A stretch of DNA of 64,000 nt from Sphaerobacter thermophilus DSM 20745. Its GTDB lineage: Bacteria; Chloroflexota; Chloroflexia; Thermomicrobiales; Thermomicrobiaceae. The stretch spans positions 1,550,001-1,614,000 of the forward strand of contig NC_013523.1 in the NCBI RefSeq assembly GCF_000024985.1, written 5' to 3'. Shown in pieces: positions 1 through 7,887 of the stretch (position 1 is the first letter of the stretch; the number at the start of each line of letters is the position of its first letter). The translations under genes were made by a program, and so were the position numbers. The notes beneath the pieces are model-generated. The model ran no database searches and was not told the origin of the DNA. It saw nothing but the letters and a program-made list of their open reading frames with translations.

Positions 1-160
1 CCGCGGCGATGTGGGCGCCCGGCCGCTACTGGCGCAGAATCGTGATCGGATCGCCTTCGCCGATGTGAGCGACTTCTCCCGACCGGTCGATATCGACACT
101 CCCGCCGACTACGAGCGCGCCAAGGAACGCTTCACCGCACGGCAGGAGGAATCACGGTGA
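1..160 (+). CDS. Molybdenum cofactor nucleotidyltransferase (MocA/MobA-like), C-terminal fragment
   Basis: Only the last 52 codons are in the window, read from base 2 to the TGA at 158-160; the 5' part lies upstream. The fragment starts RGDVGARPLL and contains the segment DIDTPADYERA. A GD-x-GAR-x-LL motif followed later by DIDTP-x-D is typical of the C-terminus of the MobA-like NTP transferase fold, particularly the MocA/YgfJ type that transfers CMP or GMP to molybdopterin. A molybdopterin-binding dehydrogenase subunit lies two genes downstream, which supports a cofactor maturation role. The stop overlaps the GTG start of the next gene (GTGA), implying translational coupling. MobA and MocA cannot be told apart from this piece. 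Confidence 0.72.
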   Translation, partial: RGDVGARPLLAQNRDRIAFADVSDFSRPVDIDTPADYERAKERFTARQEESR

Positions 161-696
161 GCGTGAACATCGTGGGCGAGATCCGCTTCTGCCCCCACTG
201 CGGCCGCCCGGTCGAGCAGCGCGACGTTTCCGGCCGCGCCCGACCCTACTGCCCCGCCTGCGGCGTGACCTTCTTCGCCGACCCGAAGCTGGCGGTGGCT
301 GTCGTCATCGAGCAGGATGGCAAGGTCGTCCTCCAGCGACGCAGCATCGACCCGGGCCTCGGCGCCTGGACCTTCCCATCGGGTTATGTCGATCGCGGCG
401 AGCCGCCGGAGGTGGCGGCTGTGCGCGAGGTGCAGGAGGAGGTCGGACTGACCGTCCGCCTGACACGGCTGATCGGCCTCTACGCCGAGCCGGGCGACAT
501 CGTGGTGCTTGCGGTCTACGCCGGCGAGGTTGTCGACGGCGACCTTACCTGCGGCGAGGAGAGCGACGCCGTCGGGCTCTTTTCCCCAGACGACCTACCG
601 CCGCTCGCCTTCCCGCACGACGCTGAGATCATTGCCGCCTGGCGCGCCGGATCGTCCGCGCCGCCGTCCCCGGACCGCGCTCCCTCACGCCGGTAG
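157..696 (+). CDS. Nudix hydrolase with N-terminal zinc ribbon
   Basis: The 179-residue protein begins with a CxxC...CxxC zinc ribbon (Cys12, Cys15, Cys32, Cys35). A complete Nudix box, pattern Gx5Ex7REUxEExGU, follows at residues 76-98. Nudix enzymes hydrolyse nucleoside diphosphates linked to another moiety; zinc-ribbon members include NADH pyrophosphatase-like and ADP-ribose or dinucleotide pyrophosphatases, but the substrate cannot be read from the motif. The GTG start overlaps the stop of the upstream cofactor gene. The C-terminal tail after about residue 160 is Pro/Ser/Arg-rich and probably disordered. Location beside molybdenum-enzyme genes suggests one operon, but a role in that pathway is only inference. 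Confidence 0.88.
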   Translation: MSVNIVGEIRFCPHCGRPVEQRDVSGRARPYCPACGVTFFADPKLAVAVVIEQDGKVVLQRRSIDPGLGAWTFPSGYVDRGEPPEVAAVREVQEEVGLTVRLTRLIGLYAEPGDIVVLAVYAGEVVDGDLTCGEESDAVGLFSPDDLPPLAFPHDAEIIAAWRAGSSAPPSPDRAPSRR

Positions 697-922
697 CCAA
701 CACTCCGTCCCCCGGCCGATGGCCGCACCCCACGACCCGGCGCGGTCGGGCGCTCCGCAGGACTGGACGCGGTCAAGTCCCTGGCGGCCCCGGTGACAGC
801 GACCATCCTCGCCCCCGCGCGTGTTATGCTGCAGCCGTAAGACGAACAGAGCCGAAGGAAGACCCGGCCGGACGCCGCCACGGTGCCGCGCCGGGCTTGC
901 ATGAAGGGAGGGGCGACTGCTC

Positions 923-3241
923 ATGATTGCCGAGAATCAGGCAACGCGTCGCTATGTCGGCCAATCGGTTCGCCGCGTCGGCGATGGTCGCCTCCTGACC
1001 GGGGCGGGCACTTTCGTCGACGACGTCCGCCTTCCGGGTACGCTGCACGCGACCATCGTGCGCAGCCCACACGCCCATGCGCGGATCCGGGGTATCGACA
1101 TCGATGCGGCCGCGGCGGTTCCAGGGGTGGTCGCCATCCTCACCGGCCAGGACATCGCGGACATGATGCAGCCGATCGAGACCCGCCCGGACGCCCCACC
1201 GGGCCGTGTCCTGCGACGCTACCCGCTGGCGCTCGACCGCGTGCGGTTCGTCGGTGACGCCGTCGCGGTGGTCGTCGCTCACGACCCGTACACCGCGCGC
1301 GACGCCGCGGACCTCGTGACGGTCGACTACGAATCCCTCCCCGCGGTAGTCGATGCGGAGCAGGCGCTGAAACCGGATGCGCCGCTCCTCTACCCTGAGT
1401 GGGGCAGTAACGTCGCCTACGACTGGACGATCGACCACGGTGATGTCGAGGGAGCCTTCGCCCGCGCGGCGAGGGTCGTCTCCCTCCGGTTGGTCAACCA
1501 GCGCATCTATGCGGCGTTCGTCGAGCCGCGTGCGGCGCAGGCCCGGTTCGACCCGGCCACGGGAGAGATGACCGTCTGGGCATCGACCCAGGTTCCCCAC
1601 ACGCTGCGGGGCGGGATCGCCGCCGCGCTCGGGATGCACGAGCATGCTGTGCGCGTGATCGCACCCGACGTCGGCGGTGCGTTCGGGAGCAAGGGTGGCA
1701 TCTACCCGGAGTACGTCCTCACCGCCGCGTTGAGCTACCGGCTCGGCCGACCCGTCCGGTGGACGGAGACCCGCCGCGAGAGCTTCCTGGCCACCAACCA
1801 CGGACGCGATCAGATTCAGATCCTCCGGGCCGCCGTGACCGACGACGGCATCGTGCTCGGCCTCGACGTAGACCTGATCAGCAACCTCGGCGCGTACTCG
1901 GCTGCGACGGTGGCGACGCGCACGGCGCTGATGTCCGGTGGCCCCTACCGCATCCAGAACCTGCGAGTTCGGGTGCGCGGCGTCATGACCAACACCACCC
2001 CGACCGGCGCCTACCGCGGGGCAGGCCGCCCCGAGGCAGCCTACATGCTGGAACGGCTGATGGACGCCATCGCGCGCGAACTCGCGCTCGACCCAGCCGA
2101 CGTCCGGCGCCGCAACTTCATCCCCGCCGACGCCTTCCCGTACACCGGCGCCACCGGGGTGGTGTACGACAGCGGGAACTACGCCGGAGCACTCGACGAA
2201 GCCCTGCGCAGGATCGACTACGACCGGCTCCGCGAGGAGCAGCGCGCCGCCCGCGCGGCCGGTCGGCTCATGGGTGTCGGCCTCGCCGTCTACTGTGAGT
2301 TCGCCGGTCCCGGCTGGGACAGCGCCACCGTGCGCGTGCTCCCGAGCGGCGCCGTGGTCGTCACCACCGGCATCTCTCCGCACGGTCAGGGCGAGGAGAC
2401 CACCTTCGCGCAACTCGTCGCCGACGAACTCAGCGTCGCGCTGGACGCCGTCACCGTCCGCGCCTCAGACACCGCCATCACCCCGCAGGGTATCGGCACG
2501 TTCGGCAGCCGCGGCACCTCCATCGGCGGGTCGGCCGTGCTCCTCGCGACCCGCCAGGTGCGCGACAAGGCACGGCGGATTGCCGCCCACCTGCTGGAGG
2601 TTGCGGAGGAGGATGTCACCGCCGCGGACGGGGTCTTCAGCGTCCGTGGCGCCCCGGATCGCGCCGTGGACTTCGCAACCGTGGCCCGGGCCGCATACGC
2701 CTTCACCGGCGCTCCGGGCGGCCTCGAGCCGGGCCTGGAGGCGACCGCCTACTTCATGCCCCCGGGCCGTACCTTCCCCTTCGGCGCCCACGTCGCGGTG
2801 GTCGAGGTCGATCCCGAATCGGGCCGGATACAGCTCCAGCGCTACCTCGCGGTCGACGATTGCGGCCCGCTCATCAACCCGCAGCTCGTTGAGGGCCAGG
2901 TGATCGGGGGTCTGGCGCAGGGTCTCGGGCAGGCCTTGCAGGAAGCTATCGTCTACGACGACGCCGGGCAGCCTCTGACCGGCTCCTTCCTGGACTACGG
3001 GCCGCTTCGCGCCCCGCAGATTCCGCCGCTCGCCGCGGTGGAAACGGCGCACACCGTGACCCCCAGCCCGTTCAACCCGCTCGGGGTCAAGGGCGTCGGC
3101 GAGGCCGGCACGACCGGTGGACCGCCCGCGGTGGTGAACGCCGTGCTGGATGCCCTTGCCCCGCTGGGCATCACGCACCTTGACATGCCGCTCACGCCGC
3201 AGCGCATCTGGCAGGCCATCCAGGAGGCGAAGACGCGTTGA
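923..3241 (+). CDS. Molybdopterin-binding large subunit, xanthine dehydrogenase / form II CoxL family
   Basis: The 772-residue product has the length and layout of the large subunit of molybdenum hydroxylases. The active-site loop is AYRGAGR (residues 363-369), the form II signature; true CO dehydrogenase (form I) carries AYxCSFR, so CO oxidation is unlikely. The catalytic glutamate is present in GVGEAG (Glu727). ATG 923 is preceded by a GGGAGGGG-type ribosome binding site about 10 bases upstream. The FAD (medium) and 2Fe-2S (small) partner subunits are not in the window and would be expected upstream, next to the truncated cofactor gene. The natural substrate (purine, aldehyde or other heterocycle) cannot be assigned from sequence alone. 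Confidence 0.9.
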   Translation: MIAENQATRRYVGQSVRRVGDGRLLTGAGTFVDDVRLPGTLHATIVRSPHAHARIRGIDIDAAAAVPGVVAILTGQDIADMMQPIETRPDAPPGRVLRRYPLALDRVRFVGDAVAVVVAHDPYTARDAADLVTVDYESLPAVVDAEQALKPDAPLLYPEWGSNVAYDWTIDHGDVEGAFARAARVVSLRLVNQRIYAAFVEPRAAQARFDPATGEMTVWASTQVPHTLRGGIAAALGMHEHAVRVIAPDVGGAFGSKGGIYPEYVLTAALSYRLGRPVRWTETRRESFLATNHGRDQIQILRAAVTDDGIVLGLDVDLISNLGAYSAATVATRTALMSGGPYRIQNLRVRVRGVMTNTTPTGAYRGAGRPEAAYMLERLMDAIARELALDPADVRRRNFIPADAFPYTGATGVVYDSGNYAGALDEALRRIDYDRLREEQRAARAAGRLMGVGLAVYCEFAGPGWDSATVRVLPSGAVVVTTGISPHGQGEETTFAQLVADELSVALDAVTVRASDTAITPQGIGTFGSRGTSIGGSAVLLATRQVRDKARRIAAHLLEVAEEDVTAADGVFSVRGAPDRAVDFATVARAAYAFTGAPGGLEPGLEATAYFMPPGRTFPFGAHVAVVEVDPESGRIQLQRYLAVDDCGPLINPQLVEGQVIGGLAQGLGQALQEAIVYDDAGQPLTGSFLDYGPLRAPQIPPLAAVETAHTVTPSPFNPLGVKGVGEAGTTGGPPAVVNAVLDALAPLGITHLDMPLTPQRIWQAIQEAKTR

Positions 3242-3248
3242 GGGTTCT

Positions 3249-3280
3249 GGCGGGCTCGGCGGCGTACCGCCCGGCCCGCC
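3249..3280 (+). terminator. Hairpin after the molybdenum hydroxylase gene
   Basis: GGCGGGC (3249-3255) pairs with GCCCGCC (3274-3280), with a second short GGCGG/CCGCC pairing inside the loop. It starts 8 bases after the stop codon and is followed by a weak pyrimidine tract. Confidence 0.5.
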
Positions 3281-3512
3281 TGCCTTCCCTGCGCATGGCC
3301 GCGCCACCGCGCCTGTGCGGTGTGCACACGTCTCGCCTCCCAGATTGCTCCATGTTGCAGCCATCCTGGGCGCAACCGCGCGCGTTTGGTATCGTTACGT
3401 AATGAGAACAGGTACATAGGGCGGACCCCACGGACCGGCGCCACCCCGTCATCACTCCATGCGACGCATCCGGCCACCGGGCCGCTCCACTCCGACCCGA
3501 TGTGAGGCCGAG

Positions 3513-4553
3513 ATGTGGCGCCTACTTCTTCGTGCTCGACAGCGTGCAATCCCATTGATCGGCTCAGCGCCGGCCCTCGCGCTGGCGATCTACCTGCCGG
3601 TGGTGATGCTCCACACCGTGGCGAGCACCCAGATGCATCGCATCGACGAGCCACGCGTCGAGGTGCGCCAGATGGGTGATCCCCATCGCGCGCTGGAGCG
3701 CATCCTCAGCTCCGCCATCACCACCGTCGAGCACCTCAATGCCGTAGCCAACGACCCTGATACCAGCCCGCTCGACCGGTTGGTGTTCGCCAACTCGCCG
3801 CTGCTGCTGGAGACGCCGGGGATGTTTTCTGGGCACAACAACACGCCCCTGGGTCTCTACTACACCGCGTCGGTCAGCGAGGGTCCAGGGTCGCGTGTGG
3901 TCACGCTCCGCTATTTCCTCTACTTCACCGATGAGGATGGAGGAACGCCGATCCGCAGACGCATGGGCCGGTACGGCCACCCGTTCGATGGCGAACTGCT
4001 CTTCCAGGTCACGTTCATCGACGACCGCGTGCTCTCCGCTTACTATCAGGCGCCCGGGCACAAGTTAGTCTGGTTCCCCTACCAGGCGGGGGAGCGCCCG
4101 ACCTTCGCGATCGCCAGCCCGAACCACAACTTCCGTCGCGTGGTCCGCGACGAGGGTCCGGTCGTGGCCTTCCTCCCCCAGAACGAGTTGAGTGCCAACC
4201 CGTTCCACGACCCCGACTTCGTGGCGCTGGCCGCCCGCGAAGCTCGGCGGCAGTGGAACCTTGACATCAGCCACTACGTCTATGTCGCCTTCCAGAACCC
4301 CGTGGCCCGGGTGCCGGTCGACGTCTCGGTGCGAGTCCGGGGCCGGTGGTATCACCTCCACGAAGTCGTCCTCGACGGCATGCCGGGCGCCAGCCTCACG
4401 GTGCAGGGCTACCACCAGGTGGGTATCCGGCTTGGGTTCACCCCAAGACCCGAGGACATCGACGAGGTCCGTATCACCGCCCGCAGTCGCCAGCCGGTCT
4501 CAGTGGCGATCTTCGCGCTCTACGTCTATTCCGACCCGGTGGTCGCCGCGTAA
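3513..4553 (+). CDS. Unrecognised membrane-anchored protein
   Basis: I do not recognise a family. The protein is 346 residues from ATG 3513, chosen because GAGG at 3504-3507 gives a good ribosome binding site; an in-frame ATG at 3459 would add 18 basic residues without one. One hydrophobic segment lies at about residues 18-34, so an N-terminal anchor with the rest outside the membrane is likely. The remainder is rich in aromatic residues and beta-type stretches, with repeated short YY, YF and FY segments and no visible catalytic motif. It is an apparent single-gene unit followed by a strong hairpin and faces the ccm cluster convergently. Confidence 0.7.
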   Translation: MWRLLLRARQRAIPLIGSAPALALAIYLPVVMLHTVASTQMHRIDEPRVEVRQMGDPHRALERILSSAITTVEHLNAVANDPDTSPLDRLVFANSPLLLETPGMFSGHNNTPLGLYYTASVSEGPGSRVVTLRYFLYFTDEDGGTPIRRRMGRYGHPFDGELLFQVTFIDDRVLSAYYQAPGHKLVWFPYQAGERPTFAIASPNHNFRRVVRDEGPVVAFLPQNELSANPFHDPDFVALAAREARRQWNLDISHYVYVAFQNPVARVPVDVSVRVRGRWYHLHEVVLDGMPGASLTVQGYHQVGIRLGFTPRPEDIDEVRITARSRQPVSVAIFALYVYSDPVVAA

Positions 4554-4572
4554 GCGCGAGTAGAACAACGCG

Positions 4573-4607
4573 ACGGGCGGCATCCCCAGCAACGGGGAGC
4601 CGCCCGT
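4573..4607. terminator. Bidirectional terminator between convergent genes
   Basis: ACGGGCGGC (4573-4581) pairs perfectly with GCCGCCCGT (4599-4607). An inner TCCCC/GGGGA pairing continues the stem to a 6-base AGCAAC loop. It lies between the stop codons of the + strand unknown gene and the - strand ccmD, so it can serve both transcripts. Confidence 0.75.
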
Positions 4608-4653
4608 ATCCTCGTCATGCGCATCCGGTGGCCGCGAGGTCAGGGCCGGTCGC

Positions 4654-4851
4654 TCACGCCTGGCTCGACTCGACCTGCTCCTGCCGCCGTGGCGCGGGGG
4701 CCGCAGTCTCAGCGGGAAGTTCCGCGTTTTCCAACGCCTGGACCTCGTCCCGCAGGTTGCGCACCTGCCGGCCGATCGACCAGAGGTAGGCCGCCATGAT
4801 CAGCCAGGTGATGAGGAACGCGACGAAGAGGTAGATCAGGTTGTCGCCCAT
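4654..4851 (-). CDS. ccmD: CcmD-like small membrane protein of heme export
   Basis: The protein is 65 residues with a single transmembrane segment near the N-terminus, a YLW...R motif after it, and a charged then Pro/Ala/Gln-rich cytoplasmic tail. This is the shape of CcmD, which associates with CcmABC and helps release heme-loaded CcmE. Position decides the call: it directly follows ccmC, with the ATG overlapping the ccmC stop by one base (TGATG). CcmD sequences are poorly conserved, so assignment rests on size, topology and neighbours. It is the last gene of the ccm cluster and ends ahead of the shared hairpin at 4573-4607. Confidence 0.82.
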   Translation of the reverse strand: MGDNLIYLFVAFLITWLIMAAYLWSIGRQVRNLRDEVQALENAELPAETAAPAPRRQEQVESSQA

Positions 4852-5594
4852 CAGATCGTTGCTCCTTCGCGCATCTCGCGCTCTAGCTGCCGCTCGTACA
4901 TCCGGTACTGATAGTCGGCGATCTCATCCTTGGTCCGCTCGATCCAGTAGCGCTGGTACAGCAGGTAGGCGTAGATGAGGGTCGTGGCGGCGAGTGCGAC
5001 GAAGAGCGTGTACACCATGCTGTCCGGCATCGCCGCGCCGCTGGTGGACACCACCGGCCCAGGGTGCAACGTGCGCCACCAATCGACCGACTTGTAGATG
5101 ATCGGCACATCGATGAAGCCGAAGATGCCGAGCACCGCCGCGTAGCGCGCCGCACGCTCCGGGTCACTCACGTACGAGCGGAGCATGAAGTAGGCCAGAT
5201 AGATGAACCAGAGGAGCAGCGTCGTCGTGAGCCGCGCGTCCCAGGTCCACCACGTGCCCCAGATCGGCTTGCCCCACAGCGAGCCGCTGAGCAGCACGAC
5301 CGTCGTGAACACCAGCCCGATCTCCGCCGAGGCGCGCGCCAACTGGTCCCAGCCCCGGTGACGCTTCCAGAGGTAGCCGATTCCCCCGATGAAGGTCACG
5401 AAGAAGGCCAGGAAGGCCACCCACGCCATCGGCACGTGCAGGTAGAAGATGCGCTGCACATCGCCCTGCAAGGCGTCGGCCGGAGCATAGACGAACGCCA
5501 TGTAGAGGGCGATCGCCATGACCACCCCGGCCAGCACCCCGACGCCTTGGGCAAAACGCCAGCCGGGCAAGCCGCGCGTTGACCCTTGCTTCAC
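4851..5594 (-). CDS. ccmC: Heme exporter protein CcmC
   Basis: This 247-residue integral membrane protein has six predicted transmembrane segments and the tryptophan-rich WGTWWTWD motif of the heme-handling protein superfamily, with flanking conserved histidines (YLHVP and the late LHPG). CcmC presents heme at the outer face of the membrane and delivers it to CcmE in System I cytochrome c maturation. The start is GTG at 5592-5594, five bases downstream of the ccmB stop. Downstream ccmD overlaps by one base. Length is normal for the family. Confidence 0.94.
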   Translation of the reverse strand: MKQGSTRGLPGWRFAQGVGVLAGVVMAIALYMAFVYAPADALQGDVQRIFYLHVPMAWVAFLAFFVTFIGGIGYLWKRHRGWDQLARASAEIGLVFTTVVLLSGSLWGKPIWGTWWTWDARLTTTLLLWFIYLAYFMLRSYVSDPERAARYAAVLGIFGFIDVPIIYKSVDWWRTLHPGPVVSTSGAAMPDSMVYTLFVALAATTLIYAYLLYQRYWIERTKDEIADYQYRMYERQLEREMREGATI

Positions 5595-5598
5595 CTCG

Positions 5599-6270
5599 CT
5601 ACTCCTCTACGATACGATCAAAGACCAGGAACGCGATCGTCAGAAAGACTACGTCAAAGCCTACCAGCAAGTTGAGCCAGCGGCCTACATCTCCTGTATT
5701 ACCGGTCAGGGTCAGCGACGCGACGCGGACCGTGGCGATCACCACCGGAACCGCGACCGGGAACAGCAGCACCGGAAAGAGGATCTCCCGTGCGCGTGTC
5801 GTGGACGCCATCACCGCGAAGAGCGTGCCGATCCCGGCGAAGCCGATCGTGCCGAGCAGGAGCCCCAGGAGGAGCGTCGGGCGGTAGATCGGCAAATCGT
5901 AGAGCGCACCGAACACCGGAACGCTGATCGCCTCGACCAGCAGGATGAAGATCAGGTTGCTTAGCAGCTTGCCCAGATAGAGGACGCCTCGGTCAACCGG
6001 GCAAAGCAGCAGGCCGTCCAGTGATCCTCGGTCCCGCTCCACCGCGATTGAGCGACCGAGGCCCAGCATGGCCGCGAAGCTGACCGCCACCCAGAGCGCG
6101 CCCGCGCCGCTGGCAGCCCGGTCGACACCGGTGAGGTCGAAGGCGAAGTTGAAGGTGATGATGGTCAGCAGGGCGAAGACCGCCATGCCGCCGAACATCT
6201 CCTTTGTGCGGACCTCGCTGAGCAGGTCTTTCCACGCGACAGCGTAGATCCGGCCCAGTTCCCGCCTCAC
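5599..6270 (-). CDS. ccmB: Heme exporter protein CcmB (ABC permease)
   Basis: The 223-residue protein has six hydrophobic segments. The N-terminal part reads LLSEVRTKEMFGGM, the typical CcmB cytoplasmic start, followed by family-typical SVAVERDRGSLDGLLL-like residues around positions 70-90. It pairs with CcmA as the ABC transporter that powers release of holo-CcmE. The GTG start at 6268-6270 overlaps the end of ccmA by four bases, and ccmC starts five bases after its stop, so ccmA-B-C-D should be translated as a coupled set. Confidence 0.93.
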   Translation of the reverse strand: MRRELGRIYAVAWKDLLSEVRTKEMFGGMAVFALLTIITFNFAFDLTGVDRAASGAGALWVAVSFAAMLGLGRSIAVERDRGSLDGLLLCPVDRGVLYLGKLLSNLIFILLVEAISVPVFGALYDLPIYRPTLLLGLLLGTIGFAGIGTLFAVMASTTRAREILFPVLLFPVAVPVVIATVRVASLTLTGNTGDVGRWLNLLVGFDVVFLTIAFLVFDRIVEE

Positions 6271-7016
6271 CGGTAGCCTAGCCTCCGCTCGATCTCGGCC
6301 ACGCCGAGGTCCGCCGCGGGCGCGTCCAGCACCACCTGACCGTGCTGCAACAACACGACCCGATCGGCCACTTCCAACCCCAGGCCCAGATCGTGGGTGG
6401 TCATCACCACGGTGCCCCCCGCGGCCGCGTGCTCCTCGACCAGCCGCGCCAGGATGCGAACCCCGGCCCGGTCGAGCGCCGAGTCCGGCTCATCGAGCAG
6501 CAGGACGGACGGACGGTGCAGCGTCGCCCGCGCGAGAGCCAGCCGTTGCTGCATCCCGCGCGAGAACGTGCGCACGCGCTCATTCCGCCACCCGGTCAAT
6601 CCGACCCGGTCGAGAACCTCGTCGATGCGCGCCGCGGCATTCTCCACCGCATACATGCGCGCATAGAAGCGCAGGTTCTCCTCGGCCGTCAGATCGTCGT
6701 ACAGGTACGACTGATGCGCCACCACGCCGAGCCGGCTACGTACGGCCTGCGCGTCCCGGTCCGGCCGCATCCCCGCGATCTCGACCGTGCCGGTCGTTGG
6801 GCGGCTCAGCGTCGCCAGGATGCGCAGCAGCGTCGTCTTCCCCGCGCCGTTCGGCCCCAGCAGCGCCACCCGCTCACCCGGCTGGACCGTGAGCGTGATG
6901 CCGCGCAGCACCCCGCGTCGTCCGAAGCGCTTGGTGACGCCCACCACCCGCACGCTCGGCGGTGCCGAGCCAGACGCAATATCCGGTGGCGCGCCGCGCA
7001 GGCGGGTGTCGCTCAC
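6267..7016 (-). CDS. ccmA: Heme exporter ATP-binding protein CcmA
   Basis: The 249-residue ABC ATPase has Walker A GPNGAGKT, an ABC signature of the FSRGMQQR type, Walker B LLLDEPDSALD and a switch histidine in TTHD. It supplies energy to the CcmBCD complex. It carries an extra N-terminal stretch of about 22 residues before the usual start of the fold. The GTG start (7014-7016) overlaps the preceding ccmI-like gene by four bases. Family assignment rests on its direct coupling to ccmB, because ABC ATPases look alike. Confidence 0.93.
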   Translation of the reverse strand: MSDTRLRGAPPDIASGSAPPSVRVVGVTKRFGRRGVLRGITLTVQPGERVALLGPNGAGKTTLLRILATLSRPTTGTVEIAGMRPDRDAQAVRSRLGVVAHQSYLYDDLTAEENLRFYARMYAVENAAARIDEVLDRVGLTGWRNERVRTFSRGMQQRLALARATLHRPSVLLLDEPDSALDRAGVRILARLVEEHAAAGGTVVMTTHDLGLGLEVADRVVLLQHGQVVLDAPAADLGVAEIERRLGYR

Positions 7017-7399
7017 GAGACGTCCGCGGCCCCATCCCGCTCGGGTACCGGCCGGTCCGGCTCGCGGGCAAGCTCCTGCAGTCGTGCGATCTCGCGCTCG
7101 ATCTCGGCATCGACGGCGCTCGACTCGCGCTCCAGCTCGCGCAGGACCTCAGCCGCCTCGCGCAGATACCGCCCGCGTACCTCCTGGTACTCCGCCTCGG
7201 TCACCTTCCCCAGCGAATAGTCGAAGTCCACCTCGCGGATGGCGTCCATGAGGTACGCCCGGCGGGCCTGGAGGTCCGCCAGCCTCGCGGGCGGGATCGA
7301 CGCCGGTTGCCGCCGGGCCGACAGCAGCGGCTGCAGGACGAAGGCAAAGACGGCCACCGTCACGGCCAGCAGCACGATGTAACCAAGTATCGCGGTCAT
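7013..7399 (-). CDS. Short CcmI-like membrane protein
   Basis: The 128-residue protein has an N-terminal transmembrane segment (about residues 5-25). A segment of the type LQARRAYLMDAIREVDFDY, then GKVTEAEYQEVR, follows, which matches the conserved N-terminal region of CcmI/CycH. The rest is a charged coiled coil. Full CcmI proteins carry a TPR domain that chaperones apocytochrome c; this one lacks it. Starts and stops overlap with both neighbours (ATGA with ccmH, four bases with ccmA), so it belongs to the maturation operon. Role inferred as a membrane scaffold for heme ligation. Confidence 0.78.
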   Translation of the reverse strand: MTAILGYIVLLAVTVAVFAFVLQPLLSARRQPASIPPARLADLQARRAYLMDAIREVDFDYSLGKVTEAEYQEVRGRYLREAAEVLRELERESSAVDAEIEREIARLQELAREPDRPVPERDGAADVS

Positions 7400-7887
7400 G
7401 GGGCTGGCGCGTCCATTCTGTCAAGTTCGCGGCGAAGTCGCTCCTCGTAGGCCCGGAGATCGTCTGCGTCGTCCGATGCGCTGCTCTCACGATCCGGACG
7501 CTCTCGGCGCGCACGACGCTGCACCATGAAGGTCGCGAGCACGAGGACACCGACGGCAAGGCCGATGACGGGCCCCCACCACAGCGTAAGGACAAACCCT
7601 TCCTTCGGGGGCTCACGCAGGATCCCGATGCCGTAGCGCTCCACGAAGTAGTCGAGGACCTCCTGTCGCGTCTTTCCCTCGTCCAGCATACGCTGGATCT
7701 GCGCGCGCATGTCCTGCGAGAGCTGGGAGTTCGAGTCGCGCACGCTCAGGCCCTCGCAGACGGGACAGTTGAGCGAACCCGCGATCTCCAGCGCCTCCGG
7801 AGACAAGGTTTCCTCAGCCGCCGCGAGCGTCGGCATCAGCAGAAGCCCCAGAACAATCAGGATGGAAACGAGGATGCTACGCTTCAC
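7396..7887 (-). CDS. ccmH: Cytochrome c maturation protein CcmH
   Basis: The 163-residue protein has an N-terminal signal/anchor segment and the CcmH redox motif LNCPVCEGLSV (consensus LRCPVCQ). A typical three-helix region containing SQLSQDMR and VERYG follows, then a C-terminal transmembrane segment. CcmH reduces apocytochrome c thiols and works with CcmF in heme attachment. The GTG start (7885-7887) lies inside the 3' end of ccmF (11-base overlap), and the TGA overlaps the ATG of the next gene. Confidence 0.93.
   Translation of the reverse strand: MKRSILVSILIVLGLLLMPTLAAAEETLSPEALEIAGSLNCPVCEGLSVRDSNSQLSQDMRAQIQRMLDEGKTRQEVLDYFVERYGIGILREPPKEGFVLTLWWGPVIGLAVGVLVLATFMVQRRARRERPDRESSASDDADDLRAYEERLRRELDRMDAPAP

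Noticed and set aside
824-2413. 529-codon open frame on the - strand
   Set aside because: Antisense to the molybdenum hydroxylase large subunit; no recognisable domain.
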